Shown: one piece after another, positions 7,178 through 13,641 of the stretch
Layout: every line of letters begins with the position of its first letter
How positions within the stretch are numbered: the stretch's first letter is position 1
From: a virus
DNA: 64,000 nt
Virus record (IMG/VR): IMGVR_UViG_3300028400_000004
Span: 1 to 64,000 of that record
Direction: 5' to 3' (one strand)
Program-made: the position numbers and the translations under genes
Notes under the pieces: model-generated
What the model saw: only the letters and a program-made list of their open reading frames with translations
Told to the model about the DNA's origin: nothing
Databases searched by the model: none

Positions 7178-7675
7178 ATGATCTATCCCGCTACTGATCG
7201 TCACTTTGTGATCTTCGGCGGGTACTCGCCCGCCGTCATCTACGTCACCCCCGCGTGGGGTGACGACCTGGACCGCTTTTTTGCGCTCCAGTTCATCCCC
7301 GCTTGGGCGGTCCCCGCCCAGGTGGACCGCTACGGGAAGGTCCAGGCGGCCTTCCCTGACCCGGAGGGCCTACGACTGGCCTTCCGGTCGGCCCCTTACG
7401 GCCGGGGGCCGGAACGGGTCTCGGTCTTTTCGCCAGAGGGGGATCATCCCCTCTGGCGGGTTTTCGAATTGGACGGGGTCAATCCCCGTCCAATTCGCCA
7501 ATGGGTGGTCCGGGGACCCCGGACCACCCCCATGGCCCACCCCGAACCTCAGTCGGGGTGGGTCCCACCCACCGAATGGGGGCGCTCGACCCCCTATTGG
7601 GTCAGCCCGTCAGGGCTGACTTTCCCCCAAGACGTGCCCGACCACCGGCGGCCACATTGGTGGCCGCCGGTTTGA
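7178..7675 (+). CDS. Cassette 3 open frame, 165 aa, or structured RNA
   Basis: An ATG follows AGGAGGAGG, so translation is well supported. The first part, MIYPATDRHFVIFGGYSPAV, looks protein-like. The rest is Pro/Trp/Arg-rich (PHWWPPV at the end) and no family is recognised. The region is very GC-rich, and other frames on the same strand are also open, so frame length alone is weak evidence. Nearly the whole message folds into successive perfect stem-loops (see 7216-7711). It may encode a protein whose mRNA is structured, or act as RNA with incidental coding. Confidence 0.45.
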   Translation: MIYPATDRHFVIFGGYSPAVIYVTPAWGDDLDRFFALQFIPAWAVPAQVDRYGKVQAAFPDPEGLRLAFRSAPYGRGPERVSVFSPEGDHPLWRVFELDGVNPRPIRQWVVRGPRTTPMAHPEPQSGWVPPTEWGRSTPYWVSPSGLTFPQDVPDHRRPHWWPPV

Positions 7676-7711
7676 CCCGCACCCCGCCCCACCAGATTGG
7701 TGGGGCTGGGT
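7216..7711 (+). other. Array of about 15 consecutive stem-loops in cassette 3
   Basis: Inverted repeats in order: 7216-7235 (7 bp), 7243-7265 (9), 7302-7322 (9, one GU), 7323-7344 (6), 7348-7370 (8, one GU), 7374-7389 (6), 7389-7411 (7), 7431-7458 (11), 7465-7497 (14, perfect), 7503-7529 (12), 7536-7562 (10), 7575-7598 (8, one bulge), 7601-7620 (8), 7644-7671 (12), 7681-7711 (terminator). Stems differ in sequence and loops are 3 to 10 bases. Confidence 0.85.
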
Positions 7712-7714
7712 TTT
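7681..7714 (+). terminator. Cassette 3 terminator
   Basis: GCCCCACC / GGTGGGGC with loop AGATT, extended by CCC/GGG past one mismatch and followed by TTTT. Confidence 0.8.
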
Positions 7715-7947
7715 CTATTGGCCAGAATATTAGAATATGATAATATAATTGCAAATTTATGTATATTTTTAATTATATTATTATATTCTGATTAGTGCCT
7801 GATTGGCATGACTGATGCATAACATGCCTGATTGGCCTGATTGCGAAGCAACATGGCCATGATTGGCCTATATCTTGCATGGCCTGCTGGCTAGAATGGG
7901 TCTTAGAATCAGTCTAATAATCATTACTGCTATGCAGTAATGTTAAC

Positions 7948-7969
7948 AATAATCATTATCATTATCATT
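7948..7969. promoter_or_regulatory. Fur-box-like hexamer array
   Basis: The minus strand reads as three consecutive GATAAT-like hexamers (GATAATGATAATGATTATT), the classical Fur recognition pattern. It lies upstream of cassette 4, directly before a TGGCACG-CATT-GTGCA element (7969-7984) and after a 9-bp hairpin (7922-7942). Short AT-rich matches can arise by chance. Confidence 0.3.
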
Positions 7970-8067
7970 GGCACGCATTGTGCATACATGCACGAATTGT
8001 GCCATGCTGAGGATGGCATGGTGTTTGCTAAAAATAATATGAGTTTATGGCAGGATAAGAAATTTAT

Positions 8068-8133
8068 GTGTTGCGTTGGTGGGCGAGTATGTTATCCTAG
8101 ACTGGCCAATGTAGGATCACACTAAGAGGAGGA
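8068..8133 (+). repeat. 66-bp promoter/leader repeat, copy 2
   Basis: Identical to 7108-7173, at an offset of 960 bases. TTGCGT at 8071-8076, TATCCT at 8093-8098 and the Shine-Dalgarno at the end drive cassette 4. Confidence 0.9.
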
Positions 8134-8139
8134 TTCGTT

Positions 8140-8532
8140 ATGACCCGCCCCACTACCAAAATTCGTACCACCACCATCTCCACCAAGCTTGTCGTGCAGG
8201 AAATATTCCTGCACGACACAGGGGAGCGTCACGTCAAGGGCCGTTGGGCCCAGGTCGGCACATGGAAGTGCCGGCATATCTACGTCCGCCACGACGTGTG
8301 GCGGACCCTCCAAGGCCGCCCAAACCCCCCAACCCTCGTCCTTGAGGTCTTGGACCTCAGGGACGAAATCCTCAGGGCGTCCCTCTCAGGGGACGTGGGC
8401 CCCCTGACAGTCACCCGCAGGTCCGAGCGACGGCACATCGGTGGGCCGTCCTCCATGGCCACCGCCCAGGTCCAATGGTGGGACCTGGGCGGGGTCGTCG
8501 GGATCGGAGGGATACCGCCGTCCGATCCCTAA
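8140..8532 (+). CDS. Cassette 4 open frame, 130 aa, or structured RNA
   Basis: The ATG lies 8 bases after AGAGGAGGA of the repeated leader. The product starts MTRPTTKIRTTTISTKLVVQ and is basic and Arg-rich, with no family recognised and no similarity to the cassette 3 product. It is very GC-rich and several frames are open. As in cassette 3, the message is a chain of perfect inverted repeats, so RNA function or protein plus RNA structure both remain possible. Confidence 0.45.
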   Translation: MTRPTTKIRTTTISTKLVVQEIFLHDTGERHVKGRWAQVGTWKCRHIYVRHDVWRTLQGRPNPPTLVLEVLDLRDEILRASLSGDVGPLTVTRRSERRHIGGPSSMATAQVQWWDLGGVVGIGGIPPSDP

Positions 8533-8567
8533 CCAGCACCCCACCATGCCGAGCAGGCATGGTGGGG
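8190..8567 (+). other. Array of about 10 consecutive stem-loops in cassette 4
   Basis: Inverted repeats: 8190-8218 (13 bp, perfect), 8238-8251 (5), 8254-8275 (8, one GU), 8284-8306 (9, perfect), 8341-8361 (9, one GU), 8378-8395 (7, one GU), 8429-8450 (6), 8462-8492 (12, perfect), 8500-8529 (9, perfect), 8539-8567 (12, terminator). Arms are unrelated in sequence to those of cassette 3. Confidence 0.85.
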
Positions 8568-8570
8568 TTT
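8539..8570 (+). terminator. Cassette 4 terminator
   Basis: CCCCACCATGCC / GGCATGGTGGGG with loop GAGCA, then TTTCTTATT. Confidence 0.85.
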
Positions 8571-9156
8571 CTTATTGCCCACACTATCACCATATCCTTA
8601 TATTATTATATACTAATACCTAACCAATTCTTAGACTCATTCTAATTCTCACCTAAAATTCCCCCATATTTTACCCTATTTTTGTATTTTATAACTCCAT
8701 AAAATCCAGTAATAATGCGGCTTCCAGCATTATTATTTGCTTATTTTTTAATATTTTTCTATATACGCGCTTAACGCGCAATAATAATAAATCACCAAAA
8801 ACCCAACTTTCCTATATACGAAAAAACTCGGCTGTTGGATTTTTAACTTATCTTTTTGGATGGCCAAGAATCGCATAAAAATGCGCCTTTCAGCGCGCAT
8901 AACTTTCCATTTTTGCGCTTTATTGCGCATCAATGCGCGTATGCACTAAAAACACAAAAAAGCATAATGGCACAGAACGTGCAATATGCATGAATCGTAC
9001 CAGCATAATATGCCGATATGCTAATATAGCGCCTCAGATAACGCCTGAGCGCCAAAGGCGCGCAACATGGCATACCCTATGCATACATGCATGAAATGCG
9101 CCAGAATCGCACCACAGGCGCGTGTAGGACCATATAATAATATAATGGTATGCTAA

Positions 9157-9172
9157 TGTTTCACGTGGAACA
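9157..9172. promoter_or_regulatory. parS-like ParB-binding site
   Basis: TGTTTCACGTGGAACA matches the bacterial chromosomal parS consensus (TGTTnCACGTGnAACA) at every defined position. It lies in noncoding DNA close to other repeats. No ParA or ParB gene is seen in the window, so binding by host ParB is the simplest reading. Confidence 0.6.
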
Positions 9173-9194
9173 AGAGAAGGGGAGAGAATGGTGT

Positions 9195-9228
9195 CTAGTG
9201 TGGCCAGGTGGCTAGTGTGGCCAGGTGG
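9195..9228. repeat. 17-bp tandem repeat, two copies
   Basis: CTAGTGTGGCCAGGTGG is present twice head to tail without mismatch, 23 bases downstream of the parS-like site. Confidence 0.85.
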
Positions 9229-9314
9229 CGAGCGCCTACACGTCCCAGGGGGGGGGGCAATCGGCGCGTGTGGGGTGGCGCGGAAATTGCAATATAAGGA
9301 CAAATATTCTGGCC

Positions 9315-9437
9315 TCATTTTTTCATTTGAAAATATATTAAGTATTAATATTCTAATCTAATATGGCCAAAATATCATGACATCATTTTTTCATTTGGAA
9401 TTATAAAGAATTTCTTGGTCTTGTTTTTTCATTTGGG
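9315..9437. repeat. Three TTTTTTCATTTG direct repeats
   Basis: Copies at 9315-9329, 9383-9399 and 9421-9437, each preceded by a TGGCC- or TGGTC-like word. Spacing is irregular. They may be protein-binding iterons. Confidence 0.55.
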
Positions 9438-9566
9438 ATTTACTGGCTTACTATAGGCTGGTTTTTAATTAAGCCAATGTATTCCATCCTTATTATTTTG
9501 TAATAGTTTGTTACTTATCTAATCTAAAATAAGATATTATTATACCTTTTATTTGAGTTAATATAC

Positions 9567-10082
9567 TTATATATTCAATTCTTCCATTTTATTTTTTATT
9601 TGTTTAGCTAGATATAAAAAGTGATTAGTGCTTATACATGGTTTTTTGTTTTCAAAAATGAAATTGAATAAAACATTTATAGCTACCGTTTTATGATAGC
9701 CTATACCATTACTACAGTTATTTATGTTTAATAAACTGAGTGTTGTTATGAGGACGTTATATTTGTCTATTTAGCTGAGTTTAATATCGCGATATAGTTT
9801 ATGCGTATATAATTTTATGTAGGTCCCTACTTACATATTATTTATTTTTATGTAATTGTTTTTGCCATAGGTAGGGCAGAAGCTAATAAAAGTATTTCGG
9901 TTGATAAGTATTTTCTGTGGTAAAGTGCTATTTAATATAGTAATTTCCTTTGTTATACTGTTCAATATAGTAGGCTCTGTTCTATCTAACAATACTTTAT
10001 AATAATATAAGTCTTTGTATAGATTGTAAATAGTATTTAGACTGGTTTTATTTAGGTTTGGTATGAAAAGATTTGTATCCAT
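9567..10082 (-). pseudogene. Paralogous family member 1 with two in-frame TAA codons
   Basis: The frame starting at 10082 (MDTNLFIPNLNKTSLNTIYN) stops at TAA 9831-9833. The same frame continues through a second TAA (9771-9773) to a final TAA at 9567-9569. The distal part (DKYNVLITTLSLLNINN ... KQIKNKMEELN) matches the C-terminal half of the neighbouring paralogues, and total length (172 codons including the two internal stops) fits them. Two nonsense changes without a frameshift suggest recent decay. Stop-codon read-through is a less likely alternative. The first 83 residues could still be made. Confidence 0.75.
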
Positions 10083-10084
10083 TG

Positions 10085-10567
10085 TTAGCTGATTAATGGC
10101 TTTCCATACATTATAGTGTGTAGGGTGTTTATTTTTTGTTTGAAGGATTCAGCCGCAAATATATAATAAGATGAGGTCGGAGGCATTTTGGTTAAATAGA
10201 TATATAATAGTAATGAAGATAATGGATAATAACGAAAAGTCTTATCTTGTTTAAGATTAAGCAATGATATGCTTATTATATAAAGAAATGCAAATCTGTT
10301 TGGTTTTGTAAATATCTCAAATGTATCTATAGAATAATTATATAATTCTGTGTATATAAAACACAAAGAAGGCACTATATGTAATCTGCCGTCACTTACA
10401 TAATAAGAAATGTTTTTATCATAAGATAGTGTCCTCAATTTTTTGATGAATAATGTGGTTAAGGGCCTTGGAAAATTGTCTGTTAATTCTTGGTAGTTAT
10501 TTATGTCATTATATAATTCGTATAACTCATGTAGTTCTGATTTGGTAGGTGTATAGTCAATAAACAT
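10085..10567 (-). CDS. Paralogous family member 2, 160 aa
   Basis: Members share an N-terminal segment of the type ELYxLYNDIxNYxxL, a middle strand region (here RLHIVPSLCFIY), a hydrophobic helix followed by LLxLK/D (ISISLLNLKQDK), and a C-terminal K-x-KI-x-x-L-x-xI-x-Y motif (ESFKQKINTLHTIMYG). No known family is recognised. It overlaps the start region of member 3 by 11 bases, so the genes are translationally linked. Confidence 0.65.
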   Translation of the reverse strand: MFIDYTPTKSELHELYELYNDINNYQELTDNFPRPLTTLFIKKLRTLSYDKNISYYVSDGRLHIVPSLCFIYTELYNYSIDTFEIFTKPNRFAFLYIISISLLNLKQDKTFRYYPLSSLLLYIYLTKMPPTSSYYIFAAESFKQKINTLHTIMYGKPLIS

Positions 10568-11075
10568 TTAATGTCTCATTAAATAATAAATTTAGCTGAC
10601 GGATTTTGTTTTTAAATGCATTAAATATTATACTAGTACAAGTAGATTGCCTTATACTATAATTTATGTTGTTTGCTTTATATGTTCTTTCTAATAAAGC
10701 GTACTCATTAAATATGATAACATCGTTTGCTATTTTACTTTGGGTATGGGTATATTCAAACAAACAAGTTGTAAGCATGTATAAAAATTGGAATTTTAAA
10801 TCTTTTTCATGTGAAAGCCTTTCCCAATTTATAATTGTATAAGCATTTAATTCTTTTATGTATATAAAATTTCTATGATAAAGATTGAAAACTATAATGT
10901 CATCCCTTAAATATAAAGGATCGCCATGCATTGTAGTATTTAATTGTTTTAGCTTGTTTGATAGAATTTTGATGAGTTTTTCATTATAAGTGTCCATAAG
11001 ATAATAGTATTTAAATATATCATTATAAATACTATAAATTTTAGGTATGTCGTCCTTATTGAAATCCACGAACAT
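10557..11075 (-). CDS. Paralogous family member 3, 172 aa
   Basis: It begins MFVDFNKDDIPKIYSIYNDI, close to the openings of members 2 and 5, and keeps the NTTMHGDPLYLRDD mid-segment and a C-terminal KNKIRQLNLLFNE. It is more diverged in the central hydrophobic helix (LYMLTTCLFEYTH). The function is unknown, and it is AT-rich like the rest of the operon. Confidence 0.65.
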   Translation of the reverse strand: MFVDFNKDDIPKIYSIYNDIFKYYYLMDTYNEKLIKILSNKLKQLNTTMHGDPLYLRDDIIVFNLYHRNFIYIKELNAYTIINWERLSHEKDLKFQFLYMLTTCLFEYTHTQSKIANDVIIFNEYALLERTYKANNINYSIRQSTCTSIIFNAFKNKIRQLNLLFNETLNVY

Positions 11076-11076
11076 T

Positions 11077-11307
11077 TTATTTGTTGAACGACAATGTAAC
11101 GCAAATTACACCACAATTTGTGGCAACCGTATGAATCCTAGAGACGCCGAATACGACGAAATCTCGTTTTTCCCTAGAATTTTCAGTGCAATAACAACTA
11201 TTTACCATGTCATAATAAAAAAGTTTGTTGCCGTAACCAACAAAATCACAAAAAGGATCGCGATCATTACAGGCAAATTCTGTATAAATCTGTAATGGAA
11301 ATAACAT
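11077..11307 (-). CDS. Cys-rich hypothetical protein, 76 aa
   Basis: The minus-strand frame has AAGGAAG just before the ATG and lies in the operon direction, ending one base before the member 3 start. The sequence contains scattered Cys (EFACNDRDPFCDF, SCYCTENSRE, NCGVICV) and no CxxC pair. A plus-strand frame across the same bases (11047-11295) lacks context and is rejected. No family is recognised. Confidence 0.45.
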   Translation of the reverse strand: MLFPLQIYTEFACNDRDPFCDFVGYGNKLFYYDMVNSCYCTENSREKRDFVVFGVSRIHTVATNCGVICVTLSFNK

Positions 11308-11325
11308 AACTTCCTTTTTGAAACC

Positions 11326-11559
11326 TTAAATTCCTATAAACCACGCATCATCATGAGCACCTATCCCGAATAGAAACTTATGTATTATAACTTCCTTTAC
11401 GTTAAATTGTTTGTTCAATTCTAAAAGAAAAGTATCAGAAAAATCTAAAACACTGATGGCAGGATTATCTTGAAATGGCTTTTTGTGTGTCCGTAATTGT
11501 ATTTCTGTGTCTGACAAGTAATCAACTAGGGCTTGGTAAATATCTTTATAGTTTTCCAT
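11326..11559 (-). CDS. Hypothetical protein, 77 aa
   Basis: The gene starts behind AGGAGCC and begins MENYKDIYQALVDYLSDTEI. It ends in FGIGAHDDAWFIGI, a short Gly/Trp-rich tail. It is soluble and acidic with no motif assigned, and sits between two paralogue-family genes. Confidence 0.5.
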   Translation of the reverse strand: MENYKDIYQALVDYLSDTEIQLRTHKKPFQDNPAISVLDFSDTFLLELNKQFNVKEVIIHKFLFGIGAHDDAWFIGI

Positions 11560-11588
11560 ATATTGGCTCCTAAAGAAGTAATAAGAAA

Positions 11589-12131
11589 TTATTTACTGTA
11601 CATGATTGATTTTAATTCGGTTATTTTTCTTTTTATATTTTTATACATGAAATCGTAATAAACATCAGCCGGCATAGTTAAATAATGATCAAAAACAATT
11701 TTATATAACCTATAAGAATCTACTGGATAAAATTCTTTTTTTGGATACTCTGAATCTTTTTTTATATCAAGTAAGCACATTGATAATATAAAGAAGAAAT
11801 AATTATCAAGTTCACTTTTATTTATACTTGTAAATAAATAATGGCCATCTATTCTTATACCAGTATCGTAGTATTCTACATGTTTTGAAAGGAAAGTTGG
11901 CGCAAAATAGACACTATCATTCGATATTATTAGTATATCACGATGCAAATTTGCATTTAATGTGGTAATATCTGTTAATAGTGTATCCACCAACACTCTA
12001 TTTTGTCCGTTAAGTAGGGTTTGGTAATTATATAAATCTATAAATTTGTTATATAACTCAATAATTTGTTTTTTCGTCGGTAATGTGTCTATAAAAATGT
12101 CTTTAGGGGTCATTGGTTTAATCCTAAACAA
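11589..12131 (-). CDS. Paralogous family member 4, 180 aa
   Basis: The clearest representative of the family: IIELYNKFIDLYNYQTLLNG, LLTDITTLNANLHRDILII, SVYFAPTF, FFFILSMCLLDIKKD, then KNIKRKITELKSIMY. Its N-terminus (MFRIKPMTPKDIFIDTLPTK) is slightly longer than in the others, and the ATG at 12113 is a possible alternative start. It directly abuts the methyltransferase gene. Likely helical; function unknown. Confidence 0.65.
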   Translation of the reverse strand: MFRIKPMTPKDIFIDTLPTKKQIIELYNKFIDLYNYQTLLNGQNRVLVDTLLTDITTLNANLHRDILIISNDSVYFAPTFLSKHVEYYDTGIRIDGHYLFTSINKSELDNYFFFILSMCLLDIKKDSEYPKKEFYPVDSYRLYKIVFDHYLTMPADVYYDFMYKNIKRKITELKSIMYSK

Positions 12132-12812
12132 TCAATCACTGAACGCAAGTGTGATAAGTGCCGTTGCCGCCACAATTGGAACTTGTCCGTTTCCAATGCA
12201 GCGAAATCTATCCATCCTATGGGCCATCCCATTAACCATTCTTCCGTTTCTGGGATTCTCCGCCCAAACACTTTGGTATGATTTTTGCAACTTTTCCATT
12301 TCTGCATAGATGGTGCATTGTAATTTGCTTTTGTCGTCGGCGTATGCAAGTAACCAATATCTTCTCCGAACGTGGTCACTACCCAAGTCTTTCGCGGAAA
12401 GGGAAATACCTTGGACTTTGTAACCCAGCCCAGCCAAATCCCTTCCTGCATGTTCAATCGCGTTCTTGCTGACATTTTCAGCAAAGACATACCATGGGGC
12501 GACTTCTCGTACGATTCGGAGCATTTCTGGCCACAAGTCTTCTGCAACTTTTCTGCCTCTACTTGCACTAGAAAATGCCTGGCACGGATAACCGCCCGAA
12601 ATGATATCCACAAGTCCTTCCCAACGTCTTCCATCAAATTCTTTGACATTTTCAAAGATTGGGAAAGGTGGCAAATGGCCTTCGTTTTGCCGCATAAGCA
12701 CAATGTTCCTGGCGTATTCGTTGATTTCAACACCGCATACTGGATGGATACCGACCAATGTGGAGGCCAAAATGCCTCCACCGCAGCCTGTGAAAAGTGA
12801 TAGTTCATTCAT
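12132..12812 (-). CDS. DNA (cytosine-5-)methyltransferase
   Basis: This 226-residue protein has the C5-methyltransferase motifs in order: SLFTGCGGG (motif I, AdoMet loop), GGYPCQAFS (motif IV with the catalytic Cys), FAENV (motif VI), VRRRYWLLA (motif VIII) and IGNGQVP (motif X). It is short for the class, with a compact target-recognition region, so specificity cannot be read. AAAGGAG precedes the ATG. No cognate restriction enzyme is seen. It probably protects phage DNA or alters host methylation. It is more GC-rich than its neighbours, suggesting separate acquisition. Confidence 0.9.
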   Translation of the reverse strand: MNELSLFTGCGGGILASTLVGIHPVCGVEINEYARNIVLMRQNEGHLPPFPIFENVKEFDGRRWEGLVDIISGGYPCQAFSSASRGRKVAEDLWPEMLRIVREVAPWYVFAENVSKNAIEHAGRDLAGLGYKVQGISLSAKDLGSDHVRRRYWLLAYADDKSKLQCTIYAEMEKLQKSYQSVWAENPRNGRMVNGMAHRMDRFRCIGNGQVPIVAATALITLAFSD

Positions 12813-12827
12813 TTGCTCTCCTTTATC

Positions 12828-13616
12828 TTATATAAATAATTTTTTCATCGCAGCTTGTTGCTGTCTTTTAGTCAAATCATCGATAGAGACTAAGCTTGAA
12901 CCATTATTATATAGAATATAACGCAAGGAAGGTTTTACATACTTTATATCATATTCCCCATATAAAAACTTACAATTATCAACTACATAATGGTCTAGGT
13001 TTACTTTAGATTTTTTTATTAAAGTATTTAATTGCCTTTTGTAAAAATCATTAAAAAATGAGGGGCTATAATGCGAAGATAATAATTCTTCATTATCCAA
13101 AATACTTAAATAATAAGTACTAGTATAAACCTTTCTATATATATTTTTATCAGCCAAACTTAAGAATAAAAATGTATATAAGTCATATTTATTTATTTTA
13201 TTATCAAAAAACGAATAAGAAAAAGCTGTTGTATTTACCAGACAAACAAAAAATGCTTTTCTCATTTTTTGCTTTTTTAACAAGTCTTTATATCTATTTT
13301 TATTATAAAACAGTGCATACAAAAGTAATATATACTTATTATACTCAGAATACATTTTAACTTTATTAGAAATTATAAGCCTCAAATACATCTCCAAATC
13401 AAAAGTATTCAAAAATTCAACAAATATTTCATAATATTCTTGTTTATTGTATCCATCCCTGTATAAAATGCAAAAAGGCTCATTTTTAATTGTTTTTTTA
13501 AACTCAAAAATGTCTAGTTTGTTCGTATTTAAACAAAAATGCATCTTCGCGATTTCTTTACGAACGTTTCTATCATTCACACAAAATAAAAAATTTGATA
13601 GTCTGAAAGTACACAT
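12828..13616 (-). CDS. Hypothetical protein, 262 aa
   Basis: A Lys/Tyr/Phe-rich AT-biased protein starting MCTFRLSNFLFCVNDRNVRK behind AAGGAGC. It is helical, with no transmembrane or catalytic motif recognised. It ends LTKRQQQAAMKKLFI. It sits in the paralogue-family operon but does not show the family signature by eye. It could be a longer relative or an independent gene. Confidence 0.55.
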   Translation of the reverse strand: MCTFRLSNFLFCVNDRNVRKEIAKMHFCLNTNKLDIFEFKKTIKNEPFCILYRDGYNKQEYYEIFVEFLNTFDLEMYLRLIISNKVKMYSEYNKYILLLYALFYNKNRYKDLLKKQKMRKAFFVCLVNTTAFSYSFFDNKINKYDLYTFLFLSLADKNIYRKVYTSTYYLSILDNEELLSSHYSPSFFNDFYKRQLNTLIKKSKVNLDHYVVDNCKFLYGEYDIKYVKPSLRYILYNNGSSLVSIDDLTKRQQQAAMKKLFI

Positions 13617-13641
13617 AAAAGCTCCTTAAAATATTGTCACA

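Larger units (their letters stand above)
5173..7850. repeat. Dispersed repeats of CTGATTCGCCTGATTG in AT-rich spacers
   Basis: A 16-base motif recurs between the GC-rich cassettes: exact at 5277-5292 and 6779-6794; near-exact at 5999-6014, 6535-6550 and 6687-6702; looser copies near 6638, 6727, 6830, 7790 and 7826. Spacers are rich in TATATAAT-like steps. About 100 bases around 5260-5380 are closely repeated at 5985-6090. No coding potential is seen in 5044-5544, 6493-7177 or 7716-8139 apart from the listed elements. Confidence 0.7.
8573..9566. other. Noncoding region with GCGC-rich words and small repeats
   Basis: About 1 kb with no supportable gene. From 8762 to 9130 it is dense in GCGC/TGCGC and ATGCAT words. 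It also contains two further TGGCAYA-N4-DTGCA elements (8968-8983, 9068-9083), a parS-like 16-mer, a 17-bp tandem repeat, a run of ten G (9248-9257) and three TTTTTTCATTTG repeats. The remainder, 9440-9566, is plain AT-rich DNA. The combination resembles an origin or partition region, but none of it is proof. Confidence 0.5.

Noticed and set aside
7260-7740. Other open frames across cassette 3 (7260-7619 and 7501-7740)
   Set aside because: Stop codons are rare in such GC-rich DNA; only the frame at 7178 has a ribosome site at its start.
11047-11295. Plus-strand 82-codon frame opposite the Cys-rich gene
   Set aside because: It runs against the operon and lacks a ribosome site; the minus-strand frame has AAGGAAG.
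12110-12808. A 232-codon open frame on the minus strand overlapping the C5 methyltransferase
   Set aside because: It is the same strand in another frame; the methyltransferase frame carries all catalytic motifs and the ribosome site, and this product has no protein-like pattern.
12828-13616. Eighth member of the paralogous family
   Set aside because: The motif order was not found by eye; a profile search could still change this.
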